Numbered from the stretch's first letter, positions 26,624-35,652 are shown. The stretch: 64,000 nucleotides of DNA from Paenibacillus cymbidii (GCF_004764705.1 NZ_SHLX01000003.1:1-64000); one strand, 5' to 3'. The notes: generated by a model not told the origin, from the sequence alone. Program-made: numbers and translations.

Positions 26624-27931
26624 ATGGCGGAATCTGTTCAAACGATCGATGAAGGTACGGAAAGCTTGCTTGATCTGAATGAATTTTTCTTCACGCCGAC
26701 CGAAGATATCGTCATGATCGAAGGCAGCGGTATTTATCTCAAAGATAATAATGGCAAAGAATACATCGATTGTGCATCGGCAACGTTTAATTTGAGTTTG
26801 GGATACAGCCATCCGGATGTGATCAACGCAGTAAAGGAACAAGCGGATAAATTGATTCATGTTACTTCGAGCTATATGACCAACCCGGTAGGAAATTTGG
26901 TGAAGAAACTGATTGAAGTAAGTCCGGAAGGGCTGTCCAAAGTACATTTAAAAATATCCGGGGGCTCTACGGCAAATGAAGGCGCCATCAAAATGGCACA
27001 GCATTATAACGGCAAAACCGACGTCATCTCGCTGTTTCGATCGCATGTGGGCCAAACCATTTTCACCATGAATGCTTCCGGAAATTCTTTCCGAAGAGAG
27101 CCGTTTCACTTGGGGCAACCCGGTATTGTCCATGTGCCGCCGGCATATTGCTATCGTTGTTTCTATAACCAGAAACCTGAAACATGCGGAATGTTATGTG
27201 TGGAAAGAATCAATGATTTTATCGACTATGCAAGCTCGGGACAGGTTTCCTCCATGATTGTTGAACCTATCCTTGGGAACGGAGACAACATAACGCCGCC
27301 CGCGGCATACTTTCCCGCTCTTCGCAAATTATGCGACGAGCGAAACATCACGTTGATTTTTGACGAAATTCAAACGGGAATCGGCAGAACGGGGCATATG
27401 TTTGCGGCGCAATATTATGGCGTTACGCCGGATATTATAACAACCGCAAAGGGATTGGGCGGAACCGGGTTTCAGGTAGCTGCGATTATAACAAAGCCGG
27501 AGTATGCCGCGATGGAAGGACATCATCATTCCTTTACTTATGGTTCGAACTTATTGTCGGCGGCAGCGGCAGTAAAAACGCTCGAGATTGTTTGGGAAAA
27601 AAGCTTTTTGCAAAACGTTGCCGATGTAGGAAAGTATATCATGAAACGATTGTGGAAATTGCAGGAGATTTATTCTGTTATTGGCGATGTGCGAGGAGTA
27701 GGATTGATGATCGGGATCGAGATCGTTGACGATGAAAACAACCCGGATGTCAATTTAACCGGATATATCAAGAAGAAGGCATTTGAATACGGTCTCATCA
27801 TGAGAACATCGCGATATGGTTATGGAAATGTTCTGAAGATTCGCCCGCCGCTTACGATTACGATGGAACAGGCCGATGAACTGTGCAATCGATTGGAATC
27901 CTGTTTTAACCAAATTTTCCGGAAACAATAA
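26624..27931 (+). CDS. Class III PLP aminotransferase
   Basis: This 435-aa protein starts at ATG 26624 (an earlier in-frame ATG at 26570 lies in the previous gene). The cofactor site shows SGGSTANEGAIKMAQ near 112-126, LIFDEIQTGIGRTG with Asp247, and the Schiff-base lysine Lys276 in TTAKGLGG. A Cys-rich stretch CYRCFYNQKPETCGMLCVE (176-194) is as in gamma-aminobutyrate-type enzymes. It probably forms or consumes an omega-amine. It may work on a free or a carrier-bound acyl chain. Confidence 0.9.
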   Translation: MAESVQTIDEGTESLLDLNEFFFTPTEDIVMIEGSGIYLKDNNGKEYIDCASATFNLSLGYSHPDVINAVKEQADKLIHVTSSYMTNPVGNLVKKLIEVSPEGLSKVHLKISGGSTANEGAIKMAQHYNGKTDVISLFRSHVGQTIFTMNASGNSFRREPFHLGQPGIVHVPPAYCYRCFYNQKPETCGMLCVERINDFIDYASSGQVSSMIVEPILGNGDNITPPAAYFPALRKLCDERNITLIFDEIQTGIGRTGHMFAAQYYGVTPDIITTAKGLGGTGFQVAAIITKPEYAAMEGHHHSFTYGSNLLSAAAAVKTLEIVWEKSFLQNVADVGKYIMKRLWKLQEIYSVIGDVRGVGLMIGIEIVDDENNPDVNLTGYIKKKAFEYGLIMRTSRYGYGNVLKIRPPLTITMEQADELCNRLESCFNQIFRKQ

Positions 27932-27960
27932 TGGCAATGGTGTAAGGGGTATGAGTCAAC

Positions 27961-29196
27961 ATGCAGAAAAATTGCGATCTCGTTATTATCGGCGGCGGGT
28001 TTCGTACTTCGACCTTTCTGGCATCGTCGCCGGAATTATTCAAGCACCATATTGTTGTCATCGAAAAACGCAATGAATTGGGACCGGGAGCCTTTGGCGA
28101 ATATAATGTGACGACATCTTCCTCAGGGGCGAGTTTATTGAAAGAGATTGTTTACAAAGGACCTTTCGAGCAATTGAACCAACATCCGCAAGTCAGGATG
28201 GTGGCTCAATGCGAGAAACCGGTACAAGCAGAAACGTTGGCATTGGCGCTAAAGGAAATCGGGCATGTAATTTACGATACGCTCGGAGGAGCTTCAAACG
28301 TCATCCTGCATTCATCGGTCAGAAGGATTGAAATGGATTCTGCGTCAAGCTCCGTAACTATTTTGCTGGATGACAATAAGCGAATTCGCGCCAACCATGT
28401 GCTATTGGCCACCGGCAGATGTGAAAGGGCTCATCCGGAACTTGAAGCTTGGCGGGACAAGGTTTGGTTGTCAAGTAAAATAATCCGTTCCGCTGCCAGA
28501 TTGGCTTTAAAGGAGGAGCTTGTCCGTATCCAAGCTTGCCCGATCGTTATCGCGGGATGCTCGCATAGCGCAATGTCGGCATTAAGTTTACTGCTTGCGG
28601 CGACAGATGAATTGGCAGTGGATTGCAAAGGCTACAAGCGGCCTCCAATCACGATTTTGCAAAGAAGTCCGGCGCGGCTTATGTATGACAACGTGGCGGA
28701 AGCAGGCAGCGGGCAGGTGCCCGGCAGAGAGCAAATATTCAACCGCTCCCGGGACGTATGTCCCGTTACAGGCATCGTATTTCGCGACTCCGGTTTGCGT
28801 CACGGTTCCAAAGAGCTGTATATCAAGCTGTTTAACGGACAAGTCGACAACACGCGGGTCGTACGGGTGAGCAAACTTGAAGATGCTTCCGGGCTGCTGG
28901 ATGCTGCCGGGTTAATTGTTCAGTCGCTCGGGTATCATGGCGCAGCTCCGGATATATTCATGGCAGGAAAATTGTTTCGTTCCGCGGATTCCGATAAGCG
29001 GCTTAATGCGGATCCTAATGGGGCTGCGGTTGTAGGCGGCGTAAATTTTGAAAACTTATCCGTTTTGAGAGCTGAACCTACCCCCAAAGAGTATCGGGAT
29101 CATTCCGTTTACGGAAGCGGATTGTACAAGCGGTTAGCGCTGCGTTTGGAGCAAAGAATAACGGGTGCAAGGGTGAATGGGGATGCCGGGCGATAA
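27961..29196 (+). CDS. FAD-dependent oxidoreductase
   Basis: This 411-aa protein has an N-terminal Rossmann motif LVIIGGGFRTSTFL with the glycine-rich turn at 11-16, acidic end EKR at about 36, and a second nucleotide motif around ATGRCERAHPE and IVIAGCSHSAMSAL. This is the two-dinucleotide layout of N-hydroxylating and related flavin monooxygenases, but lysine/ornithine hydroxylase hallmarks are not clear. Oxidation of an amine or acyl carrier intermediate is plausible. Its stop overlaps the start of the kinase-like gene by 20 nt. Confidence 0.75.
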   Translation: MQKNCDLVIIGGGFRTSTFLASSPELFKHHIVVIEKRNELGPGAFGEYNVTTSSSGASLLKEIVYKGPFEQLNQHPQVRMVAQCEKPVQAETLALALKEIGHVIYDTLGGASNVILHSSVRRIEMDSASSSVTILLDDNKRIRANHVLLATGRCERAHPELEAWRDKVWLSSKIIRSAARLALKEELVRIQACPIVIAGCSHSAMSALSLLLAATDELAVDCKGYKRPPITILQRSPARLMYDNVAEAGSGQVPGREQIFNRSRDVCPVTGIVFRDSGLRHGSKELYIKLFNGQVDNTRVVRVSKLEDASGLLDAAGLIVQSLGYHGAAPDIFMAGKLFRSADSDKRLNADPNGAAVVGGVNFENLSVLRAEPTPKEYRDHSVYGSGLYKRLALRLEQRITGARVNGDAGR

Positions 29197-29881
29197 TCGC
29201 ACGTTTCTGTTAAATCTTTTGGCTGACCGGTTATGGGAAAATAAAACGCCGGACACTCCTTATATCGTTGGCATTACGGGGATCGACACTTCAGGTAAAA
29301 CCGAACTTTCCAAAGAATTATATCAAACGTTTCAAATGAGGAAGGTCGATGTGCAGATCATACATCTGGACGATTTTCATCATCCCAAAGCAATTCGATA
29401 TTGCCCCGGCCTAACCGAGCCTCAACAGTATTATAAGCAAAGTTTTGATTTTGAAAGACTGATTGATGAAGTTCTCGATCCCATCCGAAAGCATAACGGT
29501 TTTCAAGGAAATCTTCTGCATCTCGATCTGACCGCGGACACCCGGACTGTCCGGCGAAAGTATTCGATTCATCCCCATACCGTTGTCCTTCTTGAGGGAG
29601 TCTTTCTGTTTCGCTCCGAAGTACGGCCGTATGTCGACTTCTATATTTATCTGGAAGTAAACGAGGACAACGTTATGAAACGCGCTATGTTGCGCGATGT
29701 GCCTTCACAAGGCAATGAAGTTTTAAGGAAGTACGCCAATAAATACTTGCCTGCCCAAAAAGAGTATCTCATGGAGCATCCCCCGATGACGATTGCCGAT
29801 GTAATTGTTAACAATTGCGACTGGGACAATCCGCAAATCATAAAATGGCCAAGGGAGGAGGGGGATAAGCGTGACGAGTAG
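29177..29881 (+). CDS. P-loop kinase of the uridine kinase/phosphoribulokinase type
   Basis: This 234-aa protein has Walker A GITGIDTSGKT (32-42), a lid-type region with HLDDFHHPKAIRY (the DDFY-like motif of uridine kinases) and LLEGVFLF as Walker B equivalent. A second ATG at 29183 has slightly better ribosome-site spacing. It probably phosphorylates a small hydroxylated substrate, such as a nucleoside, pantothenate or sugar-like molecule. In this setting it may act on the product for self-protection or on a pathway intermediate. Confidence 0.8.
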   Translation: MGMPGDNRTFLLNLLADRLWENKTPDTPYIVGITGIDTSGKTELSKELYQTFQMRKVDVQIIHLDDFHHPKAIRYCPGLTEPQQYYKQSFDFERLIDEVLDPIRKHNGFQGNLLHLDLTADTRTVRRKYSIHPHTVVLLEGVFLFRSEVRPYVDFYIYLEVNEDNVMKRAMLRDVPSQGNEVLRKYANKYLPAQKEYLMEHPPMTIADVIVNNCDWDNPQIIKWPREEGDKRDE

Positions 29882-30548
29882 GGCGGTAGTTTTCGACTTA
29901 TGGAACACCCTTGTTCCTTTGCCGGATTGGCTCAAGGACTATGCATTCAGAGAAACGACAACGATTCTTCAAACCGATCCGTTGCTGCTCAAAGAAGCTT
30001 GGTCCCAAACGCGAACGAGCCGGGAAACGATGAATTTATTTACGTACTTGAAGTGGTTGCGTTCTTATCTCGATGCAAAGTGGTCGGATGAAGAGATGAC
30101 AGCCTTTATAAGGCTTCGTAAAGCGATTCACGGCACTGCGTTTTGCAATCCGGACGAAGAAACGGTAAATGTATTGAAGTCCATAAAATCAATGGGAATA
30201 CCGACTGCGCTTGTATCCAATTGCAGCAGCGATGTACGTGAAATGATTTCCAACTCGTTTCTCGAGTCGTTAATTGACTGTAAAGTTTTATCGGCAGAAA
30301 CCGGCATAATGAAACCGGATGAACAAATTTTCAGACTGGCGGCAAATCGATTGGGAGTGGAGCCTGCTGAATGCCTATACGTTGGCGATGGGCATGACAA
30401 TGAACTTGAGGGAGCGACCGGAGCAGGAATGAAAGCGATGATGCTGGATAAATATAGTGGGAAGAGATGGAACGGGAATTGTGTTTCATCACTTTCCGAG
30501 GCATGGAAGGAAATTTCGCAAAACTGGATTCGGGAGGAATACCGGTGA
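29871..30548 (+). CDS. HAD-superfamily protein, GTG start
   Basis: This 225-aa protein starts at GTG 29871 after a GGGAGGAGGGGG ribosome site. Motif I is FDLWNTL: the nucleophile Asp is present, but the usual second Asp (acid/base in phosphatases) is Trp, as in some haloacid-dehalogenase-like and unusual phosphatase members. Motif II is VSNCSS, motif III lysine lies in IMKPDEQIF, and motif IV is VGDGHDNELEGA. It may remove the phosphate placed by the preceding kinase, or be a different hydrolase. Its stop overlaps the next GTG start. Confidence 0.8.
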   Translation: MTSRAVVFDLWNTLVPLPDWLKDYAFRETTTILQTDPLLLKEAWSQTRTSRETMNLFTYLKWLRSYLDAKWSDEEMTAFIRLRKAIHGTAFCNPDEETVNVLKSIKSMGIPTALVSNCSSDVREMISNSFLESLIDCKVLSAETGIMKPDEQIFRLAANRLGVEPAECLYVGDGHDNELEGATGAGMKAMMLDKYSGKRWNGNCVSSLSEAWKEISQNWIREEYR

Positions 30549-31780
30549 AAAAAATACTTGTCGCTAATACGGGAGAACGAGTTTATGCCAAACAACTGAT
30601 CCAACGCGCCGATGTGCAGGCAACATTTATCACAGAAGCAAGATTCGTAGACGCTTATCCGGAAGGGACGGATATCATCGTCGTTGATAATTTAAACGAA
30701 CCGGCTTTGACTGCACAATCGGTGCTGACTCAATGCGACGCCGGCATGTATGATGCCGTGATCTCCCTCTCGGAGCGGGCTGCGCCTGCCGCGGCTTATT
30801 TACGGGATTATCTTGGCCTCGGCGGAGCGTCGGTTCGTACCGTTCTGAACTGTACGAACAAATTTGCCATGAAGCGACGATTTTCGGCGGCCGGATTAAG
30901 ATCAGCCCAATTCCAACTTGCATCTACGCCGGAAGAAGCAGTAACCGCGGCCAAGAAATTGGGCTGGCCCGTCATTATAAAACCGGTCATGGGGTCAGGT
31001 TCCGATATGACGATGGTTTTCGAAAATGAGGATGTTTTTGCCTCCATACAAGGACAGGAATATTTTCAAAAGTTAACGAATCCGGCTACTACATCTGCCA
31101 AAAGATTTCCGGTTATCGTTGAATCGTTTTTGAAAGTGAGTTCGGAGTATCATTGCGATGGATTCGTCAGGAATGGCACCGTTGTTTTTGCACGAGTATC
31201 CCGTTATATCAGGCCGGTTCTTGAGTTCACTGCCGGCATCCACGGCTCTTTCTTGTTGAACAAACAAGATCCGATGGCGGGGAGGATTCTGGATATTCAT
31301 CAACAAGCCGTACTCGCGACCGGAATAGAAAACGGCGTAACGCACTTTGAAATCATGCAAACGGATGAGGACTTATTCGCCGGCGAAATCGCGTGTCGCC
31401 CGGGTGGCGGCGGTATCCGCAGAATGATCGAGCTCCAGAGCGGTTTTGATGTTTGGGCGGCATATTTGGCCGCTTCTCTGAACGAAGAATACAAATGGGA
31501 AGAACCGGAATCCGTAACGGCAGGCAAACAAATCGCGGAATTTATGCTGCCCGTCAAACTCGGGACTGTAAAAGCCGTGAGTACGGCAAGTGACTTTAGC
31601 GGAGTTCCCGGCTATATCGAAGCAAATATGAAAATCAAATCCGGCGATACAGTAGACGGTCTGATCGATTCCGGGGCTATTAGCGGCATTGTGTTTGCAT
31701 GGATAGACGAGCACAATCGAATGGAAGAAGTCATGAGAAAAATCGAGGCTGTTTTTTTTCTTGAGATGGATACTCATTAA
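30545..31780 (+). CDS. ATP-grasp carboxylate-amine ligase, GTG start
   Basis: This 411-aa protein starts at GTG 30545, overlapping the HAD stop (GTGA), with GGGAGGA 5 nt upstream. ATP-grasp features: KFAMKRRFSAAGL in the lead-in, VIIKPVMGSGSDM (lysine 146) binding ATP, and AGEIACRPGGGGIRRMIE near the C-terminal metal site. Such enzymes join a carboxylate, through an acylphosphate, to an amine or thiol; BtrJ of butirosin synthesis is an example that loads a carrier protein. Here it could add an amino acid to a carrier-bound chain or form the final amide. Confidence 0.85.
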   Translation: MKKILVANTGERVYAKQLIQRADVQATFITEARFVDAYPEGTDIIVVDNLNEPALTAQSVLTQCDAGMYDAVISLSERAAPAAAYLRDYLGLGGASVRTVLNCTNKFAMKRRFSAAGLRSAQFQLASTPEEAVTAAKKLGWPVIIKPVMGSGSDMTMVFENEDVFASIQGQEYFQKLTNPATTSAKRFPVIVESFLKVSSEYHCDGFVRNGTVVFARVSRYIRPVLEFTAGIHGSFLLNKQDPMAGRILDIHQQAVLATGIENGVTHFEIMQTDEDLFAGEIACRPGGGGIRRMIELQSGFDVWAAYLAASLNEEYKWEEPESVTAGKQIAEFMLPVKLGTVKAVSTASDFSGVPGYIEANMKIKSGDTVDGLIDSGAISGIVFAWIDEHNRMEEVMRKIEAVFFLEMDTH

Positions 31781-31818
31781 TGGGGTTGGACAGCTAAAAA
31801 AGCGTATTGGAGATCATT

Positions 31819-33375
31819 ATGGCATCCAAATATCTTATTGTTCCCATGCAGCCTACTCCTAATGGACGATTGCATATTGGACATGGTGCCGGAACGTATT
31901 TGCGCGCCGATATTTTGAGTCGAGCGCTTAAAGTTCGCGGTCATATGGTTCGAACCATTACAGGAAGCGACGGTTTTGAAAATTGGGTCTTGGCCGAGGC
32001 TTACCGAGTTGGAGTGGCGCCGGAACTTGTTTGCAGCGAAAATCATGAGAACATACGTCGCGATTTACATGCGATGGACATTCAATTTGACAGTTGGATC
32101 GATCCTCGTTCCGAGCAGCATTTTGCCGCTTATGCAGCCGTACATGAACGGATTCTCGACTGTATGCAGCAATCGGGAGGAGCTTCCTTGATCGAGGAAA
32201 GAATGCCCTACTCGACAGAAACCGGCGAAGCATTAATTGGAACATGGATAGCAGGGGAGTGTCCTCAATGCGGGAAGGCTTGCGGAGGAAGTTCTTGTGT
32301 TTTTTGCGGGGCGCACTTTCAACCGGAAGAAATTGTGGCTCCCCGATCGCGATTGAATGAAAGCACAATCACATGGAAAACGGCGTCATGCTGGTTCGCC
32401 AAGCCGAATAATAGCAACAAGATCATTGCGTCACTTGAACAATCCGGAGTCAAATCGATTTGGATGGAAGCCGTTATTCACTATCTGAATCGGCGCGAAG
32501 GGAAGATTCGTTTGAGCGCACCGGGCAGTTGGGGGATTCCGAGTAAAATGGTGCCCGAAGGTTACGTTCTGTCCAATCCGTACTATGTTTACAGTATTTA
32601 TTGCGGCGAAGTTTATAAACAACTCGAAGGAACGGAACGAAATCCATTCGATGCCCTAAGCAAGGTAATTACGGTGGGGGCCTTTGGAAATGACAATTCA
32701 ACGCCGGGGCTGGTAGCGCCGCAAGTAATAGCGCAACGGTCGAATGGGTTATTCAAGCCGTTTGACGCGACGTTAGTCAATGGAATGTTGCTACTGGAAG
32801 GGGAGAAATGTTCAACAAGCAAGCGTCACGGTATTTGGCTGTCGGAGCTGCTTCAGGGTTCCGCCCTGGTAAATTCGGATGAAATCAGATATTTTTTCGC
32901 TCAAACCGCTCTCGATCACGGCAGCGACAATATGACGTTATCGAACTTGGTGCAACAAATAAATTTGTTCAGAGAATGGATTCGATTCAAACTGGCACCT
33001 TCGATTGAAGCCGTAACCAGTGCCGCAATCCATTATGACGACGGTTTGGCCCTGGCATTGGCGAAGCAATCGCGATGGCTGGAACCCAATCAGTTCGATC
33101 TTGTTGCCGCGATGAAAGTGCTCCAGGATTGGATGGTTGCCGACCAAATAGAAACCGGCTTGTGGCTGCTTGGCGTGTCGCTGCTCGGTTTTCCCATTAT
33201 GCCGAAACTATCGCGACAAATTTGGGAAAGGCTCGGTTTGCATGGCGATCCCCGGATCCATGCGCTGCTTGACGGTCCTGCGCAACCGGATCCCGAACAA
33301 AAATGGATATTCGCCGCACAACTGGATTTGACAGTAAGTTTAATGAGCCCCTATGTTCATTTTTCCGGGAAATGA
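31819..33375 (+). CDS. Methionyl-tRNA-synthetase-like protein
   Basis: This 518-aa protein starts at ATG 31819, 7 nt after GGAG. Class I signature: NGRLHIGHG (His19-His22), a zinc knuckle Cys148-x2-Cys151 ... Cys160-x2-Cys163 in the MetRS position, and a degenerate KMSKS loop, KCSTSK (330-335). The C-terminal helical part is shortened: the PW-containing anticodon-reading segment of true MetRS is not seen, although LLGVSLLGFPIMPKLSRQIW is recognisable. So it probably no longer charges initiator or elongator tRNA(Met) by anticodon. It may activate an amino acid for the pathway, or be a resistant backup synthetase. Confidence 0.8.
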   Translation: MASKYLIVPMQPTPNGRLHIGHGAGTYLRADILSRALKVRGHMVRTITGSDGFENWVLAEAYRVGVAPELVCSENHENIRRDLHAMDIQFDSWIDPRSEQHFAAYAAVHERILDCMQQSGGASLIEERMPYSTETGEALIGTWIAGECPQCGKACGGSSCVFCGAHFQPEEIVAPRSRLNESTITWKTASCWFAKPNNSNKIIASLEQSGVKSIWMEAVIHYLNRREGKIRLSAPGSWGIPSKMVPEGYVLSNPYYVYSIYCGEVYKQLEGTERNPFDALSKVITVGAFGNDNSTPGLVAPQVIAQRSNGLFKPFDATLVNGMLLLEGEKCSTSKRHGIWLSELLQGSALVNSDEIRYFFAQTALDHGSDNMTLSNLVQQINLFREWIRFKLAPSIEAVTSAAIHYDDGLALALAKQSRWLEPNQFDLVAAMKVLQDWMVADQIETGLWLLGVSLLGFPIMPKLSRQIWERLGLHGDPRIHALLDGPAQPDPEQKWIFAAQLDLTVSLMSPYVHFSGK

Positions 33376-33408
33376 ATCCGACTATCGGGCACACAACGGA
33401 GGGATCGG

Positions 33409-34254
33409 GTGAACACAAGAAAAAAAGGACCATCTGTGTTGGTGGACGAGAACGTTTCTTATCTGATAACGAAACCCGACTGTTTGAATAATCCTGCGGT
33501 GATCAATGATTTAAAAAGCCAACTGCACTACTATAATTTGGAGATTATCGGCGAGTTCACGATAACGCTTTCCAGGCATGAAGTAACCTTATGTTGGCCC
33601 GATTACGTACGTTATCCTGTCACGCTGCATTTGCTGTTCCAATATATTGCCGATCGGCCGCTCGGAGTTTATTTGCTGAAAGGCAACGATGCGATTAATA
33701 AAACGAGTGAAATCAAGAAGATCGTTCGCAGTCGATATGCACAACATGCCTTTGCCAATTGCATCCACACGCCGTCCAATAAGCAGGAACTGCTGCTTCA
33801 ACTTAAGGTGATAGAACCTCGGATGGGGATGAAAGTGGAGTATTCGATGCCAATTGAACCCGATAGCGTTGTACGAGACGAGGCGATTTTACCGGGAATT
33901 TGGGGGGGATTGGCAAAAATAACGGGAGAAACGTTCCATGAGGTTATCGATTCTGTGTGGAAATCATTGGGCAATTTGCACGAATTCAAAGAGGGCATAG
34001 AAACACAAGCAGGGGAAGAACAGGCGCTATTGTTCAATGATGACACGAACGGGATTGATTATGTCGCATCCTGTTTGATCGAAACGTTTCCGGATTGGAC
34101 TCCCGAACGAGCGATAATAACCGTTCTGAAAGTCGACCAGACAGGCAGTGCTTGTTTGTACTCGGGCGACAAGGAGAAGATAAGCGATATTATCGGCAAG
34201 TTGAACGGGTTGAATTTGCAGGTAAAGGCGGTTCGAATTCAGGACATGCAATAA
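33409..34254 (+). CDS. NDK-like/ClpS-like fusion protein
   Basis: This 281-aa protein starts at GTG 33409 after GGAGGG. Residues 15-135 follow nucleoside-diphosphate kinase order: KPD (22-24), the strand region IIGEFTITLSRHE, LLKGNDAINKTSEIKK, and ANCIHTPSN with a candidate catalytic His120. But the Arg of the usual RN..H motif is Ala116, and the ATG.IRG loop is missing, so kinase activity is doubtful. Residues 205-281 resemble the ClpS adaptor core: LLFNDDTNGIDYVASCLIE (Asn210, Asp211), then the motif where ClpS has VHxxG but here VDQTG. I know of no named family with both. Both assignments are by pattern and need a profile search. Confidence 0.55.
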   Translation: MNTRKKGPSVLVDENVSYLITKPDCLNNPAVINDLKSQLHYYNLEIIGEFTITLSRHEVTLCWPDYVRYPVTLHLLFQYIADRPLGVYLLKGNDAINKTSEIKKIVRSRYAQHAFANCIHTPSNKQELLLQLKVIEPRMGMKVEYSMPIEPDSVVRDEAILPGIWGGLAKITGETFHEVIDSVWKSLGNLHEFKEGIETQAGEEQALLFNDDTNGIDYVASCLIETFPDWTPERAIITVLKVDQTGSACLYSGDKEKISDIIGKLNGLNLQVKAVRIQDMQ

Positions 34255-34302
34255 ACCGGCAGTTGATGCGGTGAGCCTGGTCCGAAGCGGGTTGGGGGAA
34301 AA

Positions 34303-35541
34303 ATGAATTTATTTCAAAAACAAATGAATCATTATGCAGAATTAGCCGTTCGTTTAGGCGTCAATATTCAACAAAATCAAACACTGGTTATTGACGCCCC
34401 GGTTTGTTCCGCCTATTTTGTAAGAGTTTTGGCGGAAAAGGCATACGATGCCGGTGCGCAAACCGTACATGTCGAGTGGAGTGACGGAGAAGTTCAACGT
34501 TCAAAATTAATGCGCTCTTCTTTGGAATCGTTAGCGGATTATCCGAAATGGAAAGCGGCAGGATATGTGGAATGGGCGCAACGTGGCGCTGCATTTCTTA
34601 CGATTCAAGCTCCTCAACCGGGCTTAATGAAAGACGTTCCTACCGAGCGTGTTGCCTTGTTTCAAAAAACAAGCGGACAAGCTACGCAAGCGTTTCGTGC
34701 CTATCGCATGTCCGAAAAGGTAAATTGGCTCGTGATTGCGTTGCCGACACAAAGGTGGGCGGATCAAATATTTTGCGGTTGGCCGGGTCTCACTGCTGAA
34801 GAACGATTGGAAAAATTATGGGAGACAGTGTTTGCGGCACTTCGCCTGAATCAGGACGATCCGATGGAAGCATGGCAATCCCACATCGGCAGAATGAAAA
34901 ACCGACTGATGAAGTTAAATCGGGCTCAATATAAACAACTGCATTTTACGGCACCGGGAACTTGTCTGACGATCCAACTGCCCCTGAATCATGTTTGGAT
35001 TGGCGGGGGAAGCAAGACGGGAGACGGCGTTAGTTTCGTACCGAATCTGCCGACAGAAGAATGCTTTACTGCCCCGATTCGCACCGGCGTTAATGGAACC
35101 GTACGCGGTACCAAACCGCTTTATCATGGGGGGAAGCTCATCCAAGAATTTGCTTTTACATTCCGGGAAGGAAAAGTAATTGATTTTCAGGCGGATGTCG
35201 GCAAACAAGATTTGCGTTCTTTATTCGAAACGGACGAAGGGTCGTGTTATCTTGGCGAAGTTGCCCTCGTCCCGTCCACTTCCCCACTCGCAAAGGAGAA
35301 CCTGGCGTTTTACAATACGCTATTTGATGAAAACTCTTCTTGTCATATTGCTTTTGGCGCAGCGTATGCCAAAAATATTGCCGGAGGGGAAAAAATGACA
35401 AGAGAACAATTATTGCGACACGGTATCAATCAGAGTTCGCAACACGTTGATTTTATGATCGGTTCCCGGGAAATGGATGTCGAAGCGCAAGCGCCTTCCG
35501 GCGAGTGGGTGCCATTATTTAGAAGAGGGGAGTGGGTTTAA
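34303..35541 (+). CDS. M29-family metallo-aminopeptidase
   Basis: This 412-aa protein has all the metal-ligand regions of AmpS/PepS/aminopeptidase T: PTEECFTAP, GEVALVPSTSP, HIAFGAAYA and SSQHVDFMIGS. It is cytoplasmic, with no signal peptide. It is the last gene of the operon and follows the ClpS-like fusion by 48 nt. In this setting it may trim an amino-acid cap from the product or recycle a peptide. General protein turnover is the alternative, but that would not explain the operon position. Confidence 0.9.
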   Translation: MNLFQKQMNHYAELAVRLGVNIQQNQTLVIDAPVCSAYFVRVLAEKAYDAGAQTVHVEWSDGEVQRSKLMRSSLESLADYPKWKAAGYVEWAQRGAAFLTIQAPQPGLMKDVPTERVALFQKTSGQATQAFRAYRMSEKVNWLVIALPTQRWADQIFCGWPGLTAEERLEKLWETVFAALRLNQDDPMEAWQSHIGRMKNRLMKLNRAQYKQLHFTAPGTCLTIQLPLNHVWIGGGSKTGDGVSFVPNLPTEECFTAPIRTGVNGTVRGTKPLYHGGKLIQEFAFTFREGKVIDFQADVGKQDLRSLFETDEGSCYLGEVALVPSTSPLAKENLAFYNTLFDENSSCHIAFGAAYAKNIAGGEKMTREQLLRHGINQSSQHVDFMIGSREMDVEAQAPSGEWVPLFRRGEWV

Positions 35542-35652
35542 GCAACATCGATCGCCTCCCCTTTCAATCTAGCAATCGGGCCATCCCGCTGGTACAAGCG
35601 TCGTTTCGGACGGACCTGCCGCCGCATAAGCTGTTGGAAAAGCCGGCGGAGG

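Noticed and set aside
17981..35541. Integrated phage or conjugative element
   Set aside because: No integrase, capsid, tail, relaxase or attachment-like repeats were seen. The holin at 35653 is isolated and outside the low-GC part.
17981..35541. Classical NRPS, PKS or lanthipeptide cluster
   Set aside because: No condensation, adenylation, ketosynthase or LanM/LanB-like protein is present; only free carriers and single enzymes.
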